Of a DNA stretch of 64,000 nucleotides, positions 53,997-60,955 are shown one piece after another. Both the position numbers and the translations under genes were made by a program. The notes below the pieces were generated by a model. The model had not been told where the DNA came from and ran no database searches. It saw only the letters and a list, made by a program, of their open reading frames with translations. How positions within the stretch are numbered: position 1 is the first letter of the stretch; every line of letters begins with the position of its first letter. The stretch is from Zeimonas sp046347945 (GTDB lineage: Bacteria; Pseudomonadota; Gammaproteobacteria; Burkholderiales; Burkholderiaceae_E), in contig JAXMFB010000003.1 of NCBI GenBank assembly GCA_046347945.1, positions 1 through 64,000 of the forward strand, read 5' to 3'.

Positions 53997-55625
53997 GTGG
54001 AGGAGATGACCCCGGCAAGCGGCACCCTGGCGAGCACGCGCCCGCCCGCCGACCCGCAGCGCGGTGCACGGAACGACCGTCCGCGCCGCGCGCCCCGCCT
54101 GTCGAAGTCGCGCCTGCTCGACTACCTGCAGTGCCCGAAGCGCCTGTGGCTGCAGGCGCACCGCCCCGAGGCCCGCGAGGAATCGGCCGCGATGCACCTC
54201 GCCTTCGCCAACGGCCACGAGGTGGGCGAAGCGGCGCGCGCGCTCGTTCCCGGCGGCGTGCTGATCGACCTCCCGAACAACGACCTCGCCGAAGCGCTGC
54301 GGCTCACCCACGAACTGATCGCCGCGCGCCCGCACCGGCCGCTCTTCGAGGCCACCTTCGAGCGCGACGGCCTGCTGGTGCGCGCCGACATCCTGCTGCC
54401 CGGCCCGGACGGCTGGACGCTGGCCGAGGTGAAGTCGTCGGGCGCGGTGAAGGACTACCACCCGACCGACGTCGCGATCCAGCGCTGGGCAATGGAAGAA
54501 ACGAGCGCCGGTCTCGCGCTGGCGCGCACCGAACTCTGGCGCATCGACACCGGCTGGACATACGCGGGCGACGGCCGCTACGAAGGCCTGTTCGTGCGCG
54601 AAGACCTGGGCGAAGCGGTCGACGCGCGCATCGCGCAGGTGCCCGACTGGGTGCGCGGGGCCAAGGAGGTGCTGGCCGGCCCCGAGCCCGCGATCGCAAT
54701 GGGCGAGCAGTGCACGACGCCGTTCGACTGCCCGTTCCAGCGCTGGTGCGCCGCGCAGGCCGGCCCGCAGCCCGAGTACCCGGTGACGCTGCTGCCGAAC
54801 AACAAGGGCAAGAAGCTCGCCGCCGAGCTGATCGCCGAGGGCTACGCCGACCTGCGCGAGGTGCCGCCCGAACGCATCGAGGACGCCGAGCTCGCGATGA
54901 TCGCGCGCGTGACCCGCGAGGGCCGCCCGCGCCTGGACCCCGAAGCCGCGACCGCGATCCACGCGCTCGCCTGGCCGCGCATCTACCTGGATTTCGAGAC
55001 GATCGGCTTCGCGGTGCCGCGCTGGGCCGGCACGCGGCCGTACCAGCAGGTGCCGTTCCAGTGGGCCTGCGTAATCGAGCATAAGCGCGAACATGAAAGC
55101 GAGCACGAAAGCGGGGATGCAGCGAGCGGCCGCTCGGAGCAGCGCGAGTTCCTCGACTTGTCGGGCGCGGACCCGAGCCGGCGCTGCGCCGAGGCGCTGG
55201 TGCGCGAGCTGCCGCGCGAGGGCGCGGTGATCGCCTACAACGCGCAGTTCGAGCGCGGGGTGATCGAGCGGCTGGCGAGCCAGTATCCCGGTCTCGCGAA
55301 GCCTCTACGCAGCCTCGCGGCGCGGCTGTTCGACCTGCTGCCGGTGGTGCGCGCGCACTACTACCACCCGGACATGCGCGGCTCGCGCTCGATCAAGGCG
55401 GTGCTGCCGACGATCGGGGCGGGGGCGGGGTACGAGGGACTGGACGAAGTGCAGGACGGGACGGCGGCGCAGGCGGCTTACCTGGAGGCGGTCGGGCCGG
55501 GGACGAGTGCGGAGCGGCGGGGAGAGTTGGAGGGGAAGTTACGGAGGTATTGCGGGATGGATGCGGGGGCGATGGTGGCGTTGGGGCGGTTCATGAGTGG
55601 GTCGAGGAGCGCCGGAGCGAGATGA
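53997..55625 (+). CDS. DUF2779 protein: Cas4-like Fe-S nuclease fused to a DEDD-like exonuclease domain
   Basis: The 542-residue protein has two parts. The N-terminal part (LSKSRLLDYLQCPKRLWLQAHRPE; ADILLPGPDGWTLAEVKSS; CTTPFDCPFQRWC) shows a PD-(D/E)XK nuclease with D...E-x-K residues and four cysteines (one in CPKRLW, three in the later cluster) expected to hold a 4Fe-4S cluster, as in Cas4/AddB. The C-terminal DUF2779 part begins IYLDFETIGFAVPRWAG, an RNase H-like exonuclease with DFE, and has VIAYNAQFERGVIERLA. GTG 53997 or ATG 54006 are both possible starts. It is adjacent to the toxin cluster and integron-like cassettes; a DNA-repair or defence role is plausible but unproven. Confidence 0.85.
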   Translation: MEEMTPASGTLASTRPPADPQRGARNDRPRRAPRLSKSRLLDYLQCPKRLWLQAHRPEAREESAAMHLAFANGHEVGEAARALVPGGVLIDLPNNDLAEALRLTHELIAARPHRPLFEATFERDGLLVRADILLPGPDGWTLAEVKSSGAVKDYHPTDVAIQRWAMEETSAGLALARTELWRIDTGWTYAGDGRYEGLFVREDLGEAVDARIAQVPDWVRGAKEVLAGPEPAIAMGEQCTTPFDCPFQRWCAAQAGPQPEYPVTLLPNNKGKKLAAELIAEGYADLREVPPERIEDAELAMIARVTREGRPRLDPEAATAIHALAWPRIYLDFETIGFAVPRWAGTRPYQQVPFQWACVIEHKREHESEHESGDAASGRSEQREFLDLSGADPSRRCAEALVRELPREGAVIAYNAQFERGVIERLASQYPGLAKPLRSLAARLFDLLPVVRAHYYHPDMRGSRSIKAVLPTIGAGAGYEGLDEVQDGTAAQAAYLEAVGPGTSAERRGELEGKLRRYCGMDAGAMVALGRFMSGSRSAGAR

Positions 55626-55993
55626 GGTTGCCGCGGCGGAACCGGGATCCGGATGTGGTTCGCACAGGTGGGATTGCTTCGGGGATTGATGTGAACAGGC
55701 AATTCCGCTGGCTAACCAGTTACGCCGGCTTCGATTATCGTGCAGCCAAACCGGTGCGAGGTGCATCGCCGTGGTGCGGGCTTTCCATTCTGTTTACGGG
55801 TTGGTCATGCACCACGGACCGGGGACAGACCGAGTATGACAAGCACTTACGTAAGCGTGACCACCCAGGTTACGTCGGCAGGGTTTGATTTATTCGCGCC
55901 TACCCTACGATTCAATTCACGTTAGGCCTCCGCACTTTCCCGCAGAGTTCGAGTTCGCAGTCCCATACCAACCGAAGTAAACAGGAGCAAGCG
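55626..55993 (+). other. gene-free stretch with an isolated GTTAGGC recombination core
   Basis: No convincing gene is seen. A CGGGGACAGACC-like motif at about 55820, often found near REP-associated transposase repeats, is the only other feature. GTTAGGC at 55921-55927, preceded by AATTCAC, matches an integron R-prime core, but no complementary GCCTAAC is found upstream, so it is either an attI-like or a broken attC site marking the left edge of the cassette array. The integrase gene is not in the window. Confidence 0.55.
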
Positions 55994-56245
55994 ATGGCCC
56001 ACTCCGTTTCGCTCGAGATTCCGAGCACTCGAACGGTTCTGCACAAGGACATCAAATTCGAGGTCCGAGGAAGTAGTGGAAAGCTGGGCACGCTGCTCGT
56101 CAGTAAAGGAAATATCGAGTGGCTGCCATCACCCAAGTCCATAAAGAAGCAGCGGCTTAGCTGGAAGCAGTTTGCCAAAGTGATGGCGGATTACGGTAAG
56201 CCAGCGCGAGTGGCCAAGAGTCCAAAGAGCGGACGTGAGGCCTAA
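55994..56245 (+). CDS. small conserved protein, first cassette
   Basis: This 83-residue protein (MAHSVSLEIPSTRTVLHKDIKFEVRGSSGKLG, then TLLVSKGNIEWLPSPKSIKKQRLSWKQFAKVM) is of a widespread small family whose function I do not know; the pattern is a short beta-sheet followed by a basic helix. An AGGAG Shine-Dalgarno (55983-55987) precedes ATG 55994, and the stop codon lies inside the attC site, as is usual for integron cassettes. The codons are less GC-rich than in the backbone. Confidence 0.8.
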   Translation: MAHSVSLEIPSTRTVLHKDIKFEVRGSSGKLGTLLVSKGNIEWLPSPKSIKKQRLSWKQFAKVMADYGKPARVAKSPKSGREA

Positions 56246-56317
56246 CCCGTCGTTGCACCCGACGCGCTACGGTTGGCTGCGCCAGCCTCCGCCCGCGGGT
56301 GAACTCCAACGTTAGGC
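56240..56317 (+). repeat. attC recombination site 1
   Basis: GCCTAAC (56240-56246) and GTTAGGC (56311-56317) are complementary outer cores 78 bases apart. Inside them GTTGCACCCG and CGGGTGAAC pair except for one unpaired base, the extrahelical base that defines strand choice by the integrase. The centre forms further stem. This is a canonical integron attC. Confidence 0.9.
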
Positions 56318-56327
56318 GCATGAACGC

Positions 56328-57356
56328 ATGAGCACCGCGTCCGAATTCACCACCGAACTCGAGGCAAAGGTTGCCCAGCAACTCAAGTCGCAGCGCGTCG
56401 GCTACCTGCTCGGCGCGGGTTCGTCGTATCTCAACAACGCTGGCTACCCGCTCGCGTTTCAACTATGGGACAAGATCAAGGACAGCATCCCCGACGCGGC
56501 AAAGCGCGAGGACATCCAGGACAAACTCGACGGCGGCGCCAACGGTATCGAGCACGCCCTGGACCTGCTTGACGACGGGGGAGCGAACGACACGCCCTAT
56601 CGTCACTTGGTAGTGACCGCGATCGCTGACCTGTTCATGCCGATGTCCCCGCCGCTGGACCTGCATCGGGAGTTTGTTCGGAGGATTGCCAAACGCGCCG
56701 CGCCCTCCGTCAAAGTGTTCAGCCTCAACTACGACCCGTTGATCGAAAGGGCCGCGGCGCTGGCACGAGTGCGTTTGATCGATGGGTACTTGGGAGCCGA
56801 GCACTGCTATTTCGACCCCGCCGCGTTTGAGGAGCGTATTGGGCGGATCCGTGGGTCACACAGGGGCAAGCAATTCGAAGAGACTGTGAAGCCGATCCAT
56901 CTGCTAAAGCTCCATGGTTCGCTCGGGTGGTATGAATGCTCGACAAACGGAGTACGGCGGTGCGGGTTCAGCGAGAGGCCACCCGCGAGCGCAAAGCGAC
57001 TGATGATCCCACCTCAGCGGAGGAAGGCGGCGGACACCATGAACCCACCATATTCCGCGCTCTGGTCCGCGTTTCGCGGTTGCCTTGGCCAGAACGCCGC
57101 TCCGATCAACCGGCTTGTTTGCATCGGCTATGGTTTTGGCGATGAGCACGTGAACGCGATCATCGACTCAGCATTGGTAAGAACAGACTTCACGGTCCTA
57201 ATATTCACGAAGGCCCTGGCCGATCCAGTCTGGACTCGATGGAGCGCGAAGGCTAATGCGATTGTCGTCACAGAGGAGCGCTGCGCCCTCAAGGGGCAGG
57301 TCGGGGCGGGTCATGCCGATCTCTGGAGTTTTCAACGTCTTGCGCAGGAGGTCTAG
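56328..57356 (+). CDS. SIR2-domain NAD-consuming effector of a SIR2-HerA system
   Basis: The 342-residue protein has a SIR2 fold: GYLLGAGSSYL (NAD-binding loop, residues about 25-35), FSLNYDPLIE (131-140), LKLHGSLGWYE with the catalytic His196, and CIGYGFGDEHVNAII. In SIR2-HerA anti-phage systems the SIR2 subunit depletes NAD on infection, and HerA is its hexameric partner. The gene begins 10 bases after attC 1 and is followed by herA after 3 bases, so the pair is a single operon inside one cassette. Confidence 0.9.
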   Translation: MSTASEFTTELEAKVAQQLKSQRVGYLLGAGSSYLNNAGYPLAFQLWDKIKDSIPDAAKREDIQDKLDGGANGIEHALDLLDDGGANDTPYRHLVVTAIADLFMPMSPPLDLHREFVRRIAKRAAPSVKVFSLNYDPLIERAAALARVRLIDGYLGAEHCYFDPAAFEERIGRIRGSHRGKQFEETVKPIHLLKLHGSLGWYECSTNGVRRCGFSERPPASAKRLMIPPQRRKAADTMNPPYSALWSAFRGCLGQNAAPINRLVCIGYGFGDEHVNAIIDSALVRTDFTVLIFTKALADPVWTRWSAKANAIVVTEERCALKGQVGAGHADLWSFQRLAQEV

Positions 57357-57359
57357 CCA

Positions 57360-59051
57360 ATGCCTACGCCAGCCAACACAGTGATCGGATACATCATCGA
57401 CGTTCAGGGCAGTCTGCTCACAGCAACGCTTGTCGAAGATGAACAGGGACATGCGCCGACGGTCACAATCGGCGATGAAGATATCGCGGTCGGCCAGCTT
57501 GGGTCTTACGTCGCGATTCGTCAGAACGCGGTCCACATCATCGCTATCGTGACGCGGATGACCGAACAGGAAGCACTCACCGCGCCGACGATCGAGACCC
57601 CTGGCGAAGATGCCGCGCGACTCCCCTTCGCGAAGAGGATCGCGCGCCTGACCCCAATAGGCTCGATCCAGGCTGATGGTCAGTTTGATCGGGGCGTCGC
57701 GCAGTATCCGACCACAGGTGCGGAGGTCCACGCGATTGGATCGGGTGACATCGCAAAGATGTTCGACCGCTTCCAATCCAAGGGCTTCTCGGTGGGCACG
57801 GTCGCGACCCACCCGTCGCTCAAGGTGTGTCTCGACCCCTCGAGCCTGTTCGGACGGCACTTCACCATTCTCGGCCAGACCGGGTCGGGAAAGTCGTGGA
57901 CAGTCGCTGCACTTGTTCAGAGGACGGTCGCGGTGATGCCGAGTGCCCACATCATCATCTTGGACTTGCACGGAGAGTACTGCTGGAAACGAGAGGACGG
58001 AAACCGGCACTATGCTTTCGCCGACACGATTGTCCGCCACGTCGACGCAAGAGACTTGGAGATTCCGTACTGGCTGATGACCTACGCGGAACTGTGCGAC
58101 TTGTTGATTGACCGCGCCGAGCAAGCTGCGCACAATCAAACTGCATTCTTCCGTGACACGCTCCGGCAACTCCGTGAGAAAGAGAAGGCATCGCTGGGTC
58201 TGAATCGGGTCACGGTTGATACCCCGGTGTACTTCTCGCTCGACGAGCTTGTCGGCGCCGTTCGTGCTAAGAACACCGAGATGGTCCCAGGCGCGAATAA
58301 GCCCAAGCAGGGGGACATGTTCGGCGACTTTGACCGATTCCTTGTCCGCCTCGAAAGCCGCATGAACGATGTGCGGTACGACTTCCTCCTGAAACCGAGG
58401 GTGCGCACGAATTCTGCTTCGCTGGTAGGAATGCTGCGTGACTTCGTCGGACTTGGCACTCAGAAGGCCGCCGTCACCGTGATCGACCTTTCTTCGGTCC
58501 CATTTGACGTCAGGCCCACGGTCGCAGCGCAGATAGGCCGGTTGGCATTCGAGTTCAACTACTGGAACCCTAAGTACCGGGAGTTCCCTATCCTTCTCAT
58601 GTGTGAAGAAGCCCATGCGTACATCCCGCGCGCGAGCGAAAGCCAGTTCGCAGGCTCCCGGAAGTCGATGGAGCGGATCGCCAAGGAAGGGCGTAAGTAT
58701 GGAGTAGGCCTTGCCATCGTGAGCCAGCGGCCCCACGAGGTCTCCGAGACTGTTCTCGCGCAGTGTGGAACGTTTATCTGCCTACGGATCACGAACCCCA
58801 ACGATCAGGGCTATGTGCGCAGTCTCGTGCCCGAGAGCGAGGGCGACTTGGTCAGCGTGCTCGCAGGTTTAGGACGTGGCGAAGCCCTGGTACTTGGCGA
58901 GGCGGTTCCTCTGCCTACACGCCTTCAGTTCGATAGGCCGAACCCCACTCCGAACAGCGACGATGTGGATTTCTACAAGTGCTGGAGGGATGGCCCGACC
59001 GACCTTGACGTCGACGCGATCGTGAAGCGATGGCGGAGTCAAGAGCGATGA
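57360..59051 (+). CDS. HerA-type hexameric ATPase of a SIR2-HerA system
   Basis: The 563-residue FtsK/HerA-family ATPase has an N-terminal HAS-barrel-like domain (residues 1-100, GYIIDVQGSLLTATLVEDEQ), Walker A LGQTGSGKSW (about 171-180), the strand IIILDLHGEY after it, Walker B ILLMCEEAHAYIP, and LAIVSQRPHEVSE with an arginine-finger region. AGGAGG lies 9 bases before ATG 57360. Its codon use is less GC-biased than the backbone. Both subunits appear full length with all key motifs, so the system looks functional. Confidence 0.9.
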   Translation: MPTPANTVIGYIIDVQGSLLTATLVEDEQGHAPTVTIGDEDIAVGQLGSYVAIRQNAVHIIAIVTRMTEQEALTAPTIETPGEDAARLPFAKRIARLTPIGSIQADGQFDRGVAQYPTTGAEVHAIGSGDIAKMFDRFQSKGFSVGTVATHPSLKVCLDPSSLFGRHFTILGQTGSGKSWTVAALVQRTVAVMPSAHIIILDLHGEYCWKREDGNRHYAFADTIVRHVDARDLEIPYWLMTYAELCDLLIDRAEQAAHNQTAFFRDTLRQLREKEKASLGLNRVTVDTPVYFSLDELVGAVRAKNTEMVPGANKPKQGDMFGDFDRFLVRLESRMNDVRYDFLLKPRVRTNSASLVGMLRDFVGLGTQKAAVTVIDLSSVPFDVRPTVAAQIGRLAFEFNYWNPKYREFPILLMCEEAHAYIPRASESQFAGSRKSMERIAKEGRKYGVGLAIVSQRPHEVSETVLAQCGTFICLRITNPNDQGYVRSLVPESEGDLVSVLAGLGRGEALVLGEAVPLPTRLQFDRPNPTPNSDDVDFYKCWRDGPTDLDVDAIVKRWRSQER

Positions 59052-59071
59052 GGGGTAGCGACATCAAAGAA

Positions 59072-59133
59072 GCGCCTGGCAACCGATTGCCGCGGACGGC
59101 GCTGTGCGCCGCCGCTGAACCCGAGAGTTAGAT
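59072..59133 (+). repeat. attC-like recombination site 2 (degenerate left arm)
   Basis: GTTAGAT at 59127-59133 fits the right core (GTTRRRY). The arm contains CGGACGGCGC-TGT-GCGCCGCCG (59093-59114), an imperfect hairpin with one unpaired base. The left outer core is poor (ATCAAAG at 59072), so the site is probably a weakened attC that closes the SIR2-HerA cassette. Confidence 0.5.
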
Positions 59134-59149
59134 TCCAGGAGACAGAGTT

Positions 59150-59572
59150 GTGAGTCTCGCGCTCCTTATCAGCACCATCGAGCCCCTCCCATATGATTTG
59201 AAACAGCAGGTCCTCGGGTACGCTAGGGCGCTGCAGACCGCCGCACCGGAGATCATCCGAGATGCTGATGTGGCACCGTCTCAATCGCTAACCGATCAAC
59301 TCGTCTTCTTGGCAGGAATCCGGAAGCTGCTTGCCATAGTGGATTCAAACTACTGGCTGATCGACAACGCGGGGGCGCTCCTCCTAAGGAACCAAGAGCA
59401 AGGCTCGGTTCGTGTGGGAGGGACGGACCTCTCACCGGGGGGCGGCTACCACTATCGTGTGGAGAAATTGCGGCAGGAGTTCCGAGGACTCCTCGGGGAA
59501 AGGCAGGTGCTCGATCTTGTCTCGCGACGACCCTATGTTGAGATTGTTCGGGAGCTTGCGAGTGGACGTTGA
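59150..59572 (+). CDS. unknown cassette protein A, partner of the nuclease-like protein
   Basis: I do not recognise this 140-residue protein. It begins VSLALLISTIEPLPYDLKQQVLGYARALQ and continues as helices, with VFLAGIRKLLAIVDSNYWLIDNAGALLLRNQEQGSVRVGGTDLSPGGGYHYRVEKLRQEFRGLL. GTG 59150 follows AGGAGA (59137-59142). It overlaps the next gene by 11 bases, so both are translated together. The cassette is lower in GC than the backbone, pointing to lateral acquisition. Confidence 0.7.
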   Translation: MSLALLISTIEPLPYDLKQQVLGYARALQTAAPEIIRDADVAPSQSLTDQLVFLAGIRKLLAIVDSNYWLIDNAGALLLRNQEQGSVRVGGTDLSPGGGYHYRVEKLRQEFRGLLGERQVLDLVSRRPYVEIVRELASGR

Positions 59573-60281
59573 AGCGGTTCATCGAGCGATTAAAGATTTT
59601 CTTGAGAATAACCGTCAAACATTCTCCGCGATCGACTCCAACCAATCGAAAGCTCTCGAGCTTGCCGCGACAGTTGGTATCGCCGAGCACTATCGATCCA
59701 TCGGGTACGAAATTTCAATCGTAAATCCAAAGCCGCGCCGTCATGAGTTTGTCGTCAAGACTAGCACGCGAGGGTATCCGTGGAATTTCAGTCACATCCG
59801 CCTCCGGCGCGACAATGATGAGTTCCACGCCCATATGAACTTGATGGTTTCTAGCGCCCATGACGAAGGAATCTATTGCGTTGATGTCGGAATCACTTTG
59901 CCCGGTAAAGTACCCAGCGAAGCAATGCGTGGCGGTTGGAGCCACCTTGGCAATCGAGATCTTGTCACCTTTGCAGAGGTCAAGAAGCTGGTTGTCTATC
60001 CCATGTTATTGGCCCAGTTCATAGGCATCGTTCACGAGATCAAGCCGTGCTTTCTATCGGGGCGCCTTCCTAGACACTTCGCAAGGTGCGCACATCTGCG
60101 ACCGACATTGGCATCGCTGGGAAGTTTCTCCGGAAACTCGCGGAAAATCGTTGATGCCTATGCGGGTAGGAGAATTCAAGTTGCCATCGCTGAAAATTTC
60201 GACATTCGCCTTGCGAGAGTCCGCGCGGGCACTGCCTCCAGCCCATTCGAAAAGTTTGATGAAACGGTCGATGAGCTGTGA
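59562..60281 (+). CDS. unknown cassette protein B, PD-(D/E)XK nuclease-like
   Basis: The 239-residue protein has features of the restriction-nuclease-like fold: an early helix AIDSNQSKALELAATVGIAEHYRSIGYEISIVNPK, strands EFVVKTSTRGYPW and IYCVDVGITLPG (Asp), then LVTFAEVKKLVVYPMLLAQFIGIVHEI where E-x-K sits before a long helix, as in PD-(D/E)XK enzymes. The assignment is by pattern only. GTG 59562 is preferred because GGGAG precedes it; the frame is open further upstream. With protein A it fills a complete cassette, and the neighbourhood suggests a two-gene defence system. Confidence 0.7.
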   Translation: MDVEAVHRAIKDFLENNRQTFSAIDSNQSKALELAATVGIAEHYRSIGYEISIVNPKPRRHEFVVKTSTRGYPWNFSHIRLRRDNDEFHAHMNLMVSSAHDEGIYCVDVGITLPGKVPSEAMRGGWSHLGNRDLVTFAEVKKLVVYPMLLAQFIGIVHEIKPCFLSGRLPRHFARCAHLRPTLASLGSFSGNSRKIVDAYAGRRIQVAIAENFDIRLARVRAGTASSPFEKFDETVDEL

Positions 60282-60300
60282 GCGCTCTATTCGGCCATGA

Positions 60301-60396
60301 ATCTAACTTGGCGGTGGAGCGGACGTTTGACACGGCCGGCGGCTTGCTGCCGCAAGCCGCCGTCCGCGTCAAATGCCGCTCGCCTCTACGTTAGAG
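60301..60396 (+). repeat. attC recombination site 3
   Basis: ATCTAAC (60301-60307) and GTTAGAG (60390-60396) are the outer cores 96 bases apart. Between them GAGCGG-A-CG-TTTGAC pairs with GTCAAA-TG-CCGCTC and the centre CGGCGGCTTGC/GCAAGCCGCCG forms a long stem. It closes the two-gene cassette; the coding region that follows starts 17 bases later. Confidence 0.85.
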
Positions 60397-60412
60397 CATA
60401 TCGGCGGCAACT

Positions 60413-60955
60413 GTGACGGCACCGCCCGCGAGGTCTCCCATCAGGAAGCCCGGCGACGTGCAGCTCCGCCGTGCTCTGCAGGAATCGATCGCGCGATGCG
60501 CAGAACTCTGGTCTCGCCCGACCTTGAGCGAGACGATCTCAACGCGATTCTCGGCACGCCTATCGAAGAGCTGGGCCCGGACCAACCTCTCGACGCGAAC
60601 GATTACGCTCTCGGTTGCCCTACGAAACGATGCTGCGCGCCTCGAGGAAGTTCTGTGCCATGAACTCGCGCACATCGCGGCTCACGACTCGGTCGGCCGC
60701 CAAGAGGGCCCGCATGGCCCGACCTGGAAACAGCTTGTTCGCATCGGAGGATTCGAACCGCGATTGCGGCTGGCTTACGGCGACGACGCTCCTCGGATTG
60801 CCGTTCGCCGCTCCTCGCGGTTTCTGCACCGCTGCCCGGTCTGCGACTTCTCTAGGGTTGCCGCACGGCCGATCCGGGCATGGCGCTGCGCGGATTGTGT
60901 AGCGGCCGGCTTGGACGGGAACCTCGTCATCGCTGAAGAACGGGCCGCCGCGTGA
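60413..60955 (+). CDS. SprT-like zinc metalloprotease
   Basis: The 180-residue SprT/Spartan-like protein has LCHELAHIAAHD with the zinc-binding HExxH-like HELAH (83-87), the third ligand region GPHGPTWKQLV (about 99-109) and a C-terminal zinc ribbon (CPVC at 141-144, CADC at 159-162). SprT-like proteases degrade proteins cross-linked to DNA in eukaryotes; the bacterial relatives are less known. GTG 60413 is the available start, 17 bases after attC 3. The stop overlaps the next gene (GTGA), so it is coupled to the HIT-PLD-helicase gene. Confidence 0.85.
   Translation: MTAPPARSPIRKPGDVQLRRALQESIARCAELWSRPTLSETISTRFSARLSKSWARTNLSTRTITLSVALRNDAARLEEVLCHELAHIAAHDSVGRQEGPHGPTWKQLVRIGGFEPRLRLAYGDDAPRIAVRRSSRFLHRCPVCDFSRVAARPIRAWRCADCVAAGLDGNLVIAEERAAA

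Noticed and set aside
55550..55888. Plus-strand open frame of 112 codons at the end of the DUF2779 gene
   Set aside because: It overlaps the DUF2779 3' end in another frame, has no Shine-Dalgarno and no recognisable features.
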